From assembly GCF_008107725.1 (NCBI RefSeq), contig NZ_VIRN01000061.1, forward strand, positions 496,001-560,000: DNA of 64,000 nucleotides, in the 5' to 3' direction. How positions within the stretch are numbered: the first letter of the stretch is position 1; each line of letters starts with the position of its first letter. This document shows, one piece after another, positions 1 to 8,560 of this stretch. The position numbers were made by a program, and so were the translations under genes. The notes beneath the pieces were generated by a model. The model worked only from the letters and a program-made list of their open reading frames with translations, was not told where the DNA came from and did no database searches. The DNA is from Marinobacter sp. BW6 (GTDB taxonomy: Bacteria; Pseudomonadota; Gammaproteobacteria; Pseudomonadales; Oleiphilaceae).

Positions 1-1
1 G

Positions 2-571
2 GTGCGCAATTCCGCCAGCAGCGTCGAAGCCCTGGCCGAAAACAGCCATGAAATCAGCCACGCCATCACCGAGATCCGGGGCATTGCCGAACAGACCAAT
101 TTGCTGGCCCTGAACGCAGCCATCGAGGCGGCCCGGGCTGGCGAACAGGGCCGTGGGTTTGCCGTGGTTGCCGATGAGGTCCGTAAACTGGCCCAACGAG
201 TCCAGGACTCCACCGATCAGATTCAGGGCACCATCGATCGTCTACTCAATGCCATGAACACGGCCGTGAACCAGATGACCGGCAGCTCCGAGGATGCCAC
301 ACGCTGCGTTGAGGAATCTGAGGAAGGCCGCCGCGCGTTGGAAGCCATTAACGAAGTGGTCAGCCGGATCGATCATACCAACCAGGAAATCGCCAACGTG
401 TCGGCGGACCAGACCGCTGGCACCGACGACGTGCTGGCCAATGTGCAGGGCATTCGCGAAACCACCCAGAACATGGTGACCCAGCTCGCAGAAAGCGCGG
501 AAATGAGCCGCCGCCTGAAAAAGCTGATCGATTCCCTTGAGGAAGCCTCGTCAAAGGTCACGGTTCACTGA
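2..571 (+). CDS. Methyl-accepting chemotaxis protein, C-terminal fragment (5' end outside window)
   Basis: This is the cytoplasmic signalling domain of a chemoreceptor that would control CheA/CheW at the membrane. The highly conserved hairpin tip is visible (residues about 27-66, with [20 protein letters not shown] and [17 protein letters not shown]), followed by the returning coiled coil with heptad-like spacing. Sensor, transmembrane and HAMP parts lie upstream of base 1, so the ligand cannot be guessed. The first codon in frame (GTG at 2) is internal and is not a start. The stop is at 569-571, 48 bases before the next gene on the same strand. Family assignment is certain; function beyond chemotaxis-type signalling is not. 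Confidence 0.95.
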   Translation: MRNSASSVEALAENSHEISHAITEIRGIAEQTNLLALNAAIEAARAGEQGRGFAVVADEVRKLAQRVQDSTDQIQGTIDRLLNAMNTAVNQMTGSSEDATRCVEESEEGRRALEAINEVVSRIDHTNQEIANVSADQTAGTDDVLANVQGIRETTQNMVTQLAESAEMSRRLKKLIDSLEEASSKVTVH

Positions 572-619
572 GGTTTATGGCACACTCTGCACTCGTTTGA
601 ACTGGCAGAGTAGTTGTTC

Positions 620-3124
620 ATGAATCGTCTTCACGCCCTGTATGATCGCCTGATTTTTCCGCATCCCTTTATTATCCTCACGGCTTTTGCCCTGTTGCTG
701 GCCCTCGCCGCCATCAAGTTCGGCGAATTCCGTCTGGATGCTTCCGCCGAATCCCTGGTGCTGGAAAACGACCGCTCCCTCGAACAATACCGCCAGGTAA
801 ACCGCCGCTTCACCACCTCCGACGATTTCCTGATCGTCACCTACACCCCAGAAGGTGACCTGTTCTCTGAAGATGGCCTGGCAAGACTGGGCGCATTGCG
901 CGACGAACTGCAAAGCCTGAAAGCCGTGGGCTCCACCAACAGCATCCTGAACGTGCCCCTGCTCCACAGCCCGGATCTGACGCTGGATACCGTGGACAGC
1001 GAGATCAAGACCCTTGACCAGCACGATGTAGCGCCGGACACCGCCCGCCAGGCGCTGCTGAACAATCCGCTCTACCCGAACCTGCTGATCAGTGAAGACG
1101 GACGTACAACCGCGATACAGGTCAACCTGCCCACGCCGGATCGATACTTTGAGCTGCTGAACAAACGAAACGATCTCAGAGACAAGGCCGGCGCCGGCAA
1201 AGCCTCCGAGGCCGAGTTGGCTGAACTGGAAAAGGCAAAACAGGAGTTCATCGACTTTACCGAAACCCTCGGGGTCGAGCGCGATGCCACCATCCGAACC
1301 GTTCGCTCCATCCTCGACAAGTACCGGGATGGCGCCGACATCCACCTGGGTGGCGTGCCCATGATTGTGGCGGATATGATCCGTTTCATCGAAAACGACC
1401 TGTCGACCTTCGGGCTCGGCGTACTTGCGTTTCTGCTGCTCACCCTGGCCGTCATCTTCCGACAATGGCGCTGGGTGCTGGTGCCACTGTTGTGCTGCGG
1501 CTTTACGGTCTGGCTGATGATCGGGTTTCTCGGCTGGGCCCAGTGGCCAGTGACGGTCATCTCATCCAACTTCATTTCCCTGCTGCTGATCATGACCCTG
1601 TCGCTCACTATCCATTTGATCGTGCGCTACCGGGAGTTCCAGCATGACGAACCGGATGCGGGTCCCAGAGACACCCTGCGCAACACCGTAATGGCCATGA
1701 TCAAGCCCTGTTTTTACATGGCCATCACCACCATCGTCGCCTTCGGCTCCCTTACCTTCAGCGGCATTCGCCCGGTAATCGACTTCGGCTGGATGATGAC
1801 CCTGGGCCTGACGGTGGCTTTCCTCATCACCTTTATCGTTTTCCCGGCCCTGCTGACCCTGTTGCCACCGCCCCTGGACAGCCGCGTGACCTCCGACCGG
1901 ATTCCCTTCACCGATGCCTTTGCCAGGTTCACGGAACACTTCGGCAAGACGGTTCTGGTCGGCTCCGGCGTGATTGCGGTGCTCTGCGTGGTCGGCCTGA
2001 GCAAACTGACGGTGGAAAACAGCTTCATCGACTACTTCAAATCCTCCACCGAAATCCATCAGGGCATGATCACCATGGACAACCGCCTGGGCGGTACTAC
2101 GCCACTGGACGTGGTGATCACCGACGATCCACCGCCGGAAGGCGCCGGCACTGGCGACCCGTTTGCCAGCGACTGCGACCCTTTCGTGGAGGACTGCGGT
2201 GCCGGAGAGGAATATCGGGATACCTGGTACACCTACCAGAAAATGGAAGAGCTGGAAGCCGTTCACGAGTACCTGGACGGATTGCCGGAAACCGGCAAGG
2301 TGCTGTCCATCAACACCACGCTGGATATCCTGGCCCAAATCAACCAGGGCGCCCCTCTGGATGCCCTGGAGCTGGCGTTTGTGCCGGCTGCCGTCCCAGA
2401 TGATCTGAAGGACACCCTGCTGACCCCCTACATCTCCGAGGAGCATGACCAGGCCCGCTTCAGCATTCGGATCCTGGAAACCATGCCGGAACTGCGTCGA
2501 CAGGAGCTGTTAGACCGCATCCACAACCACCTGACCACGGAACTGGGCTACGGCCAGGATCAGGTTCTGTTCGCCGGCATGACCGTGATGTACAACAACA
2601 TGCTGCAAAGCCTGTTCGATTCCCAGATCAAAACCATTGGCGTGGTCTTCGCTGCCATCATGGTGATGTTCCTGATCCTGTTCCGCTCCCTGAAACTGGC
2701 CCTGATCGGTATCGCCCCCAACCTGATCGCAGCAGGCTCGGTGCTCGGCCTGATGGGCTGGCTCGGAATCCCGCTGGATATGATGACCATCACCGTGGCC
2801 GCCATCACCGTCGGCATCGCCGTCGATGACACCATCCATTACATTCACCGCTTCAAAACCGAGTTCCAGAAAGACGGCGACTACATCGCCACCATGCACC
2901 GCTGCCACCGGAGCATCGGCCAGGCCATGTTCTTTACCTCGCTGACCATCATCTCCGGGTTCTCGATACTGGTGCTGTCCAACTTCATCCCGACCATCTA
3001 CTTCGGGTTGTTTACGGGGTTTGCCATGTTCATGGCTCTGGTGGGGGCGCTTACGCTGCTTCCCCGGCTCATTGTTCTCGTTAAGCCCTTTGGCTTGGGT
3101 GGGGCTTCGGGCTTGGGCTCCTAG
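620..3124 (+). CDS. RND-superfamily (MMPL-type) membrane transporter
   Basis: An 834-residue inner-membrane protein of the MMPL/RND exporter type. One N-terminal membrane segment (about 14-33) is followed by a periplasmic domain, a block of five hydrophobic segments (about 255-415), a second periplasmic domain and a second block of segments (about 685-825). The halves are similar, as expected for RND duplication. The second periplasmic domain has a short acidic, proline-rich insert with two cysteines (DPFASDCDPFVEDC). ATG at 620 was chosen over TTG at 614; both lie downstream of GGCAGAG. Relatives export lipids, hopanoids or other hydrophobic molecules, but no partner gene here identifies the substrate. 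No periplasmic adaptor is adjacent. Confidence 0.85.
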   Translation: MNRLHALYDRLIFPHPFIILTAFALLLALAAIKFGEFRLDASAESLVLENDRSLEQYRQVNRRFTTSDDFLIVTYTPEGDLFSEDGLARLGALRDELQSLKAVGSTNSILNVPLLHSPDLTLDTVDSEIKTLDQHDVAPDTARQALLNNPLYPNLLISEDGRTTAIQVNLPTPDRYFELLNKRNDLRDKAGAGKASEAELAELEKAKQEFIDFTETLGVERDATIRTVRSILDKYRDGADIHLGGVPMIVADMIRFIENDLSTFGLGVLAFLLLTLAVIFRQWRWVLVPLLCCGFTVWLMIGFLGWAQWPVTVISSNFISLLLIMTLSLTIHLIVRYREFQHDEPDAGPRDTLRNTVMAMIKPCFYMAITTIVAFGSLTFSGIRPVIDFGWMMTLGLTVAFLITFIVFPALLTLLPPPLDSRVTSDRIPFTDAFARFTEHFGKTVLVGSGVIAVLCVVGLSKLTVENSFIDYFKSSTEIHQGMITMDNRLGGTTPLDVVITDDPPPEGAGTGDPFASDCDPFVEDCGAGEEYRDTWYTYQKMEELEAVHEYLDGLPETGKVLSINTTLDILAQINQGAPLDALELAFVPAAVPDDLKDTLLTPYISEEHDQARFSIRILETMPELRRQELLDRIHNHLTTELGYGQDQVLFAGMTVMYNNMLQSLFDSQIKTIGVVFAAIMVMFLILFRSLKLALIGIAPNLIAAGSVLGLMGWLGIPLDMMTITVAAITVGIAVDDTIHYIHRFKTEFQKDGDYIATMHRCHRSIGQAMFFTSLTIISGFSILVLSNFIPTIYFGLFTGFAMFMALVGALTLLPRLIVLVKPFGLGGASGLGS

Positions 3125-3186
3125 CCTTCCGGTTTCGGGGGTGGCTCCACACCCCTGTTCCTCCCGCCAAACCAGCAGGCTACAAA

Positions 3187-3223
3187 AACAAAAAAGGGCC
3201 ACACCAAAAGATGCGGCCCTTCT
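3187..3223 (-). terminator. Rho-independent terminator of the Spy/CpxP-like gene
   Basis: AAGGGCC (3194-3200) pairs with GGCCCTT (3215-3221) around a 14-base loop. Read on the minus strand the hairpin is followed by a T-rich tract (TTTTTTGTTTTTG), so it terminates the minus-strand gene starting at 3714. It also lies just after the stop of the plus-strand RND gene. Confidence 0.75.
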
Positions 3224-3249
3224 CCAACCCAGCTAAAGGGAAGTCAGGA

Positions 3250-3714
3250 TTACTGCATGCCCTGACCTTGCCCCTGCTGCATCTGTTGTTGCATCTGACG
3301 ACGCTGCTGCATTTGCTGTTGCATCTGCTGCATACGCTTATCCAGCTCGTCGCGCTGCTCTTGGGTAAACACGCTGTCTACCTTCGCCTGCATCAGGGTG
3401 GACAGAGCCGCGATCTCGCCAGTCACTTCGCCAAGCTCCTTGGCTTGCTCGCGAATGGCCGCCTCATCAAAGTCTGATTTGATCTCACCCTGCATCTGCT
3501 GCTGCAGTGCACGGGCTTCCTGGCGGAGTTCGCCGATTTCGCCCTGCATCTCGTCGATGATGGCACGGATTTCAGTTTGCTGATCTTCGTTAAGCCCTAC
3601 CATCTGGGCCAGTTGATCAACTTGATCCGGCTGGCCACCGGATTGCTGGGCCACGGCCGGGACCGAAAGGCTCAGGGCGACCAGCGCAGTACCAAACAGT
3701 TTTGCAAGCTTCAT
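3250..3714 (-). CDS. Spy/CpxP-like periplasmic protein with Gln/Met-rich tail
   Basis: A 154-residue exported protein. Residues 1-22 form a signal peptide with cleavage after AVA. The rest is helical and charged, with two LTxxQ-like segments (LNEDQQTEI near residue 41 and FTQEQRDEL near 115) typical of the Spy/CpxP chaperone family, and ends in a tail of nearly pure Gln and Met. Family members bind unfolded periplasmic proteins or modulate envelope-stress sensing. No CpxRA or metal-resistance gene is adjacent, so the role is inferred from composition only. It is monocistronic with its own terminator. The CTG-rich DNA of the tail is codon low complexity, not a tandem repeat array. Confidence 0.65.
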   Translation of the reverse strand: MKLAKLFGTALVALSLSVPAVAQQSGGQPDQVDQLAQMVGLNEDQQTEIRAIIDEMQGEIGELRQEARALQQQMQGEIKSDFDEAAIREQAKELGEVTGEIAALSTLMQAKVDSVFTQEQRDELDKRMQQMQQQMQQRRQMQQQMQQGQGQGMQ

Positions 3715-3957
3715 AACACTCTCCGTTAATCAGGGTGGCCACAATCGGAATACCACCGACATACATTGATTTCATCGTTCAGGGCCTACACCCTAAAACA
3801 TACGGATACGGTTTTTCACCCCGACCAGCCCTCTTTTTGTACATACTTCTCAATATCCCGCGCCAGAAGCCGCCACACACGGGGATTCAAACAAATGTGA
3901 AAGTTTGGTCATTCCCCTTCATAATGGCGCCGTTTAACCCTATCCGGAGCAGAAACG

Positions 3958-4896
3958 ATGGCCATTAACTGGTTTCCAGGGCATATGCATAAGGCCCGCA
4001 AGGAGATCAAACAGGTAATGCCGCAGATGGACCTCATCATCGAAGTGGTGGATGCGCGTATTCCTTTCAGTAGCGAAAACCCGCTGGTGCCGGCTCTCCG
4101 TGGCGAAACGCCATTGATCAAAGTGTTGAACAAGCGTGACCTGGCAGATCCGGCAATTACCGAACAGTGGCGAGCCTGGCTCGAGAAGGAGCGCGGGGTA
4201 CGCGCCATCACTCTCACTCACAACCAGCGCAATGAGGCACTGTCCATCCTCAAGTTGGCCGAGGATATGACACCAGACCACGATCGCCAGAAGAGCGCCT
4301 TGCGGGTGATGATCCTCGGCATTCCCAATGTCGGCAAGTCCACCCTGATCAACACCCTGGCAGGGCGCCCTGCAGCCAAAACCGGGAACGAGCCGGCGGT
4401 TACCAAGGCCCAGCAGGCCATCAAGCTGCCCAATAACATTCTGCTTTACGACACCCCTGGCTTCCTCTGGCCGAAACTGTCCCCCGAAGCCTGTGGTTAC
4501 CGTCTGGCGGTTACCGGAGCCATTCGAAGCGCGGTTCTGGATTTCGAGGATGTTGCCATGTTCGAGGCCGAGTACCTGCTAGAGGCCTACCCAGAGCTTG
4601 TCCGGGCCCGCTACGGTTTTGAAGAACTGCCGAAAGACGCGCTGGCGCTGATGGACGGTATTGCCGCAAAGCGCAGGTTTTTCGGGCGCGGCGGCATCCC
4701 TGACCTGCATAAAGTGTCGGAGGTGCTACTCAACGAATTCCGGGCCGGAACCCTGGGGCGCATCTCCCTGGAGACTCCGGAGATGGTCGAGCGAGAAGCT
4801 CGGGAAGCGGCCGCAGCCGAGGCCGAGAAGGCTGCCAGGGAAGAAGTCGACGGTAAAAAGAAGGGCCCCAGGAAAGGCCGGGGCAGCAGTCGCTGA
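3958..4896 (+). CDS. ylqF: Ribosome biogenesis GTPase YlqF/RbgA family
   Basis: A 312-residue circularly permuted GTPase. The motif order is diagnostic: G4 (NKRD, about residue 58) comes before G1 (GIPNVGKST, about 120) and G3 (DTPG, about 162). Family members act in late maturation of the large ribosomal subunit. The C-terminal region ends in a Lys/Arg/Gly-rich tail (KKKGPRKGRGSSR) suited to RNA contact. The ATG at 3958 follows GGAGCAG. It is a single-gene unit between an oppositely oriented gene and fabB. In proteobacteria the family is less studied than in Firmicutes, so the exact assembly step is inferred. Confidence 0.92.
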   Translation: MAINWFPGHMHKARKEIKQVMPQMDLIIEVVDARIPFSSENPLVPALRGETPLIKVLNKRDLADPAITEQWRAWLEKERGVRAITLTHNQRNEALSILKLAEDMTPDHDRQKSALRVMILGIPNVGKSTLINTLAGRPAAKTGNEPAVTKAQQAIKLPNNILLYDTPGFLWPKLSPEACGYRLAVTGAIRSAVLDFEDVAMFEAEYLLEAYPELVRARYGFEELPKDALALMDGIAAKRRFFGRGGIPDLHKVSEVLLNEFRAGTLGRISLETPEMVEREAREAAAAEAEKAAREEVDGKKKGPRKGRGSSR

Positions 4897-4975
4897 TTCG
4901 GCTCTAGACTCAATCCGCCCCTCGCCCCTTACCAAGGTCAAATATCGTATCCGGGCCAAAGCGCCTAGACTGTTA

Positions 4976-4987
4976 AATAACGTTATT
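4976..4987. promoter_or_regulatory. Perfect 12-bp palindrome upstream of fabB
   Basis: AATAACGTTATT is its own reverse complement and sits about 45 bases before the fabB start, in an AT-rich stretch within GC-rich surroundings. It could be the operator of a fatty-acid regulator (TetR- or FadR-like proteins control fabB in other gammaproteobacteria), but it does not exactly match a consensus I can name. Confidence 0.35.
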
Positions 4988-5031
4988 GATCGCAAGGTCG
5001 GCCATATCGGCCGGTCGGGAAGGAGGAATTT

Positions 5032-6240
5032 ATGAGACGCGTCGTCGTCACCGGCATGGGCATTGTTTCCTGCCTCGGCAATTCACTGGACGAGGTCACC
5101 CAGAGCCTGAAAACCGGGAAGTCAGGCATCCGCTTCAACGAAACCTACAAGGAAATGGGTTTTCGCAGCCAGATCGCCGGCTCGGTGGATGTGGACACAT
5201 CCGTTATCGACCGCAAGATCCGTCGATTCATGGGGCCATCCGCCATGTACAGTTTTCTGTCCATGGAGCAGGCCATTGCCCAGGCGGGGCTGACCGAAGA
5301 CCTGATCTCCAACGACCGCACCGGCCTGATTGCCGGCTCCGGCGGCGCATCCTGCTCCAGCCAGGTGGAAGCCACCGACATCATGCGAGAGAAAGGCGTG
5401 AAGCGCATTGGGCCTTACATGGTTCCCCGCATCATGACCAGCACAGTTTCCGCCTGCCTTGCCACCGCCTACAAGATTCGTGGCGTGAACTACTCCATGT
5501 CTTCGGCCTGTGCCACCAGCGCCCACTGCATCGGCCACGCCATGGAGCAGATCCAGGCTGGCAAACAGGACATTGTGTTCGCCGGCGGCGGGGAAGAAGA
5601 GGACTGGAGCCTGACCATGATGTTCGATGCCATGGGAGCGCTATCCACCAAGTACAACGATGCCCCTGAAACCGCCTCCCGCCCCTTCGATGCCGGCCGG
5701 GACGGTTTCGTGATCGCCGGTGGTGGCGGCATGATGGTACTGGAGGAGCTGGAACACGCCAGGAAACGGGGCGCCAACATCATTGCCGAGCTCACCGGAT
5801 ACGGCGCCACCTCTGACGGCTATGACATGGTCGCCCCCTCAGGCGAAGGGGCCCAGCGCTGTATGAAGCAGGCCATGGCCACTATCCGGGGCAAGATTGA
5901 CTATATCAACGCCCACGGAACCAGCACCCCGGTTGGCGACGTTGCCGAGATGGGTGCGGTACGGGCCACCTTCGGTTCCGGCATCCCGGCCATTTCCTCA
6001 ACCAAATCGCTGTCTGGTCATTCGCTGGGCGCTGCCGGTGCTCAGGAGGCCATCTATTCGCTTCTGATGCTGCAGAATGGCTTCATTGCCGGCACCAAGA
6101 ACCTGGCCAATCCAGACGAAAAAATCAGCGATATTCCTCTTGTAGGCCCTGAAAGTCGGGAAGCATCGCTGAACACCGTGATGTCCAACAGTTTCGGGTT
6201 TGGTGGAACCAACGCGTCGCTGGTATTCGAGAAACTCTGA
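5032..6240 (+). CDS. fabB: 3-oxoacyl-ACP synthase I (FabB)
   Basis: A 402-residue condensing enzyme that extends acyl-ACP with malonyl-ACP in type II fatty acid synthesis and is needed for unsaturated fatty acids. The Cys-His-His triad is visible: C160 (SSACATSAH), H295 ([11 protein letters not shown]) and H330 ([12 protein letters not shown]), with K325 nearby. The C-terminal [14 protein letters not shown] is typical. The start is fixed by a strong ribosome site, AAGGAGGAATTT. In pseudomonads fabB is usually next to fabA; here fabA is absent and the gene stands alone with its own terminator. The overall sequence, including the [10 protein letters not shown] start, fits FabB better than FabF. 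Confidence 0.95.
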   Translation: MRRVVVTGMGIVSCLGNSLDEVTQSLKTGKSGIRFNETYKEMGFRSQIAGSVDVDTSVIDRKIRRFMGPSAMYSFLSMEQAIAQAGLTEDLISNDRTGLIAGSGGASCSSQVEATDIMREKGVKRIGPYMVPRIMTSTVSACLATAYKIRGVNYSMSSACATSAHCIGHAMEQIQAGKQDIVFAGGGEEEDWSLTMMFDAMGALSTKYNDAPETASRPFDAGRDGFVIAGGGGMMVLEELEHARKRGANIIAELTGYGATSDGYDMVAPSGEGAQRCMKQAMATIRGKIDYINAHGTSTPVGDVAEMGAVRATFGSGIPAISSTKSLSGHSLGAAGAQEAIYSLLMLQNGFIAGTKNLANPDEKISDIPLVGPESREASLNTVMSNSFGFGGTNASLVFEKL

Positions 6241-6250
6241 GACAAAGACA

Positions 6251-6280
6251 AATAAGGGCCCACGGGCCCTTATTTTTTTT
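6251..6280 (+). terminator. Rho-independent terminator after fabB
   Basis: AATAAGGGCC (6251-6260) pairs with GGCCCTTATT (6265-6274) around a four-base loop and runs into eight consecutive T. It begins 10 bases after the fabB stop. Confidence 0.92.
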
Positions 6281-6346
6281 CAATATATTCTAAGATCATT
6301 CAGCTTGATTATTGGCAAAGACAGTCATCCGTATTAAGGTACATAG

Positions 6347-6360
6347 TTGACATGGATCAA
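6347..6360 (+). promoter_or_regulatory. FNR/Anr box upstream of the FNR-type regulator
   Basis: TTGACATGGATCAA matches the FNR consensus TTGAT-N4-ATCAA at nine of ten defined bases and ends 19 bases before the start codon of an FNR-type gene. A weaker half match (TTGAT-N4-GGCAA) lies at 6304-6317. The position near the transcription start suggests autorepression, as known for fnr in enterobacteria. Confidence 0.7.
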
Positions 6361-6379
6361 ATCGGACGGATTATCACGT

Positions 6380-7129
6380 ATGGCTCAAGCAATTCCGTTT
6401 CGTCAGGCATCTCCTCTCAAAGCGTCCTGCCACCAGTGCAGTCTTAGCAACCTGTGCCTGCCTCTGGCGCTTGAAGAGAATGACCTCGACCGCCTGGAAG
6501 ACATTGTCCAGCAGGGGCGGATCTTCAACCGCGGCGAGCACATCTTTGACCAGAGCACGCCCTACCGCTCCTGTTTTGCGGTGAAAAGCGGCTCCATCAA
6601 GACGTCAATCATTACCGAAAATGGCGAGGAACAGGTGACCGGCTTTTTCATGCCCGGTGAACTGGTGGGCCTGGACAGCATTGGCAGTGAACACTACGCC
6701 TGCACGGCCAAGGCTCTGGAACGGACCAGCGTATGCGAGTTTCCGATCGACAAACTGGAGGAACTGACTGGCAAACTGCCAGAACTGCAGCATCACATGT
6801 ATCACCTGATGAGCCAGGAGATTCAGAACAGCCATCAACTGGCCATGCTACTGAGCAAGAACACCGCTGAAGAGCGCATTGCCGCATTGCTGCTGTCGCT
6901 GTCCAGCCGATTCCAGCGCCGCCGGATGTCCCCTACCAACTTCAGCCTGCCCATGGCACGCAATGACATTGCCAACTTTCTAGGGCTTGCTGTCGAAACC
7001 GTGAGCCGGGTGTTCACCCGCTTCCAGAATCAGGGAATCATCAAGGCCAGGGGCCGGGAAGTCGAACTTCTGGATATCGAAGCCCTGCAAATGGTCAGCC
7101 GGGAATTCTCCCGTCAGTGCAATAACTGA
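6380..7129 (+). CDS. fnr: FNR/Anr-type oxygen-responsive transcription regulator
   Basis: A 249-residue Crp/Fnr-family regulator that switches genes for anaerobic or microaerobic metabolism. Four cysteines needed for the oxygen-labile [4Fe-4S] cluster are present: C17, C20 and C26 (CHQCSLSNLC) and C108 (HYACTA). The cyclic-nucleotide-fold domain spans about 35-145 and the winged helix about 160-240. The recognition helix reads VETVSRVFTRF (E206, S209, R210), the E-SR signature for TTGAT half sites. I chose the ATG at 6380; the upstream in-frame TTG at 6347 is actually the first base of an FNR box. Pseudomonads call this protein Anr. Confidence 0.93.
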   Translation: MAQAIPFRQASPLKASCHQCSLSNLCLPLALEENDLDRLEDIVQQGRIFNRGEHIFDQSTPYRSCFAVKSGSIKTSIITENGEEQVTGFFMPGELVGLDSIGSEHYACTAKALERTSVCEFPIDKLEELTGKLPELQHHMYHLMSQEIQNSHQLAMLLSKNTAEERIAALLLSLSSRFQRRRMSPTNFSLPMARNDIANFLGLAVETVSRVFTRFQNQGIIKARGREVELLDIEALQMVSREFSRQCNN

Positions 7130-7156
7130 GAAGCTGACTCGGACCCGCCAGTAACC

Positions 7157-8035
7157 TTACCCGGCGGGTTCACTTGCCATTTCACGGCCATTATTCTGCC
7201 TCAGCATGGCCAGTTCATCCACCAGACCCGAGCGCCATGGCATCTGTTTAATACCGAAGGTATTGCGGATTTTGGTGCATATCAGGGTGGTATTAACCGG
7301 CTCAAGATGGCCCCACTCCGGCACCTCATCCACCACCCGAATACCTTCGGGAATCCCCGGAAGACCGGCAATTGCGAGCCCCAGCTCGTATAGATTGATT
7401 TCCTCGGCACCGGCGTACTGATACGTGCCCCACACCTCGGCCCCGCAATCAAGTTGCAGAACCACCGCCTCAATCACCCGGGCCAGATCCCGAACCGCCA
7501 AAGGCTGGCCGCGGCATCGCCCCGGCAATGACAGTAACTCGTCGGCACCGGTACTGGCTTGAACCTTTCGAATAAACCGCGCCAGGCTCCAGCCCGTCCG
7601 TAGAATTATGTGCCTCGGTAACAGGGTGCGCAGTGCCTGCTCGCACTCCCATTGCCAGTTGCCCAGCTCATTCACCGGCTGCCCCGGGTTGGAGGTGATG
7701 TACCCGCTTTGCTTGCGGCCATCGAATACATAGCAGGAGGATAGCTGGAACAGCGCCATGCCACGATCGCGGGCAAACTCCGCAATGGCCACTGGCAGTG
7801 AGAACGCCGCCATGTGGACGCCCTCAGGGTCTTTCTCTGCGACTTCCGGATCGGCCATCCAGAGTGCGTTCACAATCAGGTCGGTATCTTCAGGAATCCA
7901 GTTTTCCAACGCATCCAGGTCCGCATTGGAGGGGTCACTGACGAGCAATGGGCTGACGTGCAGGTGTGTTTCCCGCAGGCGCTCCAGCAAGAGCTTCCCC
8001 AAAGGGCCGTAATCGTGAACAACAAGTACATGCAC
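7157..8035 (-). CDS. RmlD-like extended SDR (sugar-nucleotide-binding type) lacking catalytic Tyr/Lys
   Basis: A 292-residue Rossmann protein of the RmlD (dTDP-4-dehydrorhamnose reductase) branch. The conserved strand SSCYVFDG (99-106) and the following proline turn are present, but where active members have Tyr-x-x-x-Lys (YGxxK before the helix ending in E) this protein reads ELGNWQWECE (123-132), giving Leu124 and Gln128. The usual glycine-rich nucleotide loop is also altered (HDYGPLGK). A conventional reductase is therefore unlikely; binding or a regulatory role, as in human MAT2B, is possible. It converges with the FNR gene, and no rhamnose genes are nearby. Confidence 0.75.
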   Translation of the reverse strand: MHVLVVHDYGPLGKLLLERLRETHLHVSPLLVSDPSNADLDALENWIPEDTDLIVNALWMADPEVAEKDPEGVHMAAFSLPVAIAEFARDRGMALFQLSSCYVFDGRKQSGYITSNPGQPVNELGNWQWECEQALRTLLPRHIILRTGWSLARFIRKVQASTGADELLSLPGRCRGQPLAVRDLARVIEAVVLQLDCGAEVWGTYQYAGAEEINLYELGLAIAGLPGIPEGIRVVDEVPEWGHLEPVNTTLICTKIRNTFGIKQMPWRSGLVDELAMLRQNNGREMASEPAG

Positions 8036-8186
8036 GAGGATTCAATGCCTCCGGATATCACTGATGTGACGGTATTTCCGAACCAATCTGGCCAATGGCT
8101 TACCCAGTCCGGTCCCTACACTGTGGTGCAGTCTGAATTTAATGCTTCGCTATTTCTTTCAAGAGCATACAACAACAGGAACTCTC

Positions 8187-8543
8187 ATGCTGAAACAACA
8201 GAGCCACATTGTGGCGCCGATCCCCGATGAGTTGCGAACCCGAGCCCTGTATACCGTCGGCGAACTGCGCGCACGGGGCAAGGCCGACAAGGAAGCCATC
8301 GACAAGCTCTTCAACCTGATCGTGGACATGACCGAGGAAGGTCTGGACTTCTTTTTCCTGGAGCCGCTTCGGCGATTGCATGCCAGTAACATGATGATGG
8401 GCATGGCCAAGATGGGCATCAGCAGCATGCTCAAGGGCAGCAAGATGGTCGTGCACAAAGTGCTCAAGAAACTGGACGACCGCAGCCTCGCTGCCATTCT
8501 CGACTTTATCGAGGAAATCATTCACGAACCGGAACAGGGCTAG
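8187..8543 (+). CDS. Conserved hypothetical protein, 118 residues
   Basis: A small, soluble, mostly helical protein with no signal peptide or membrane segment. The middle contains a Met- and Lys-rich segment (SNMMMGMAKMGISSMLKGSKM) of amphipathic character. The ATG at 8187 has ACAGGA seven bases upstream and is preferred over an in-frame start at 8142. It is transcribed away from the RmlD-like gene and converges with alr, 17 bases between stops. I do not recognise a family with a known function. Confidence 0.7.
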   Translation: MLKQQSHIVAPIPDELRTRALYTVGELRARGKADKEAIDKLFNLIVDMTEEGLDFFFLEPLRRLHASNMMMGMAKMGISSMLKGSKMVVHKVLKKLDDRSLAAILDFIEEIIHEPEQG

Positions 8544-8560
8544 CGAAACGCCCTGCAGTG

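Noticed and set aside
3255-3370. CTGCTGCAT-rich DNA that looks like a tandem repeat array
   Set aside because: It is the codon repeat of a Gln/Met-rich protein tail with no fixed period.
3735-3968. 77-codon open frame upstream of ylqF
   Set aside because: No ribosome site or recognisable composition, overlaps the ylqF start; it is the promoter region.
4986-5669. 227-codon frame overlapping fabB
   Set aside because: Shadow of fabB in another frame, His/Arg-rich composition from GC-rich codons.
7142-7170. ACCCGCC/GGCGGGT hairpin after the FNR-type gene
   Set aside because: No T-run on either strand and it overlaps the end of the converging gene; not called as a terminator.
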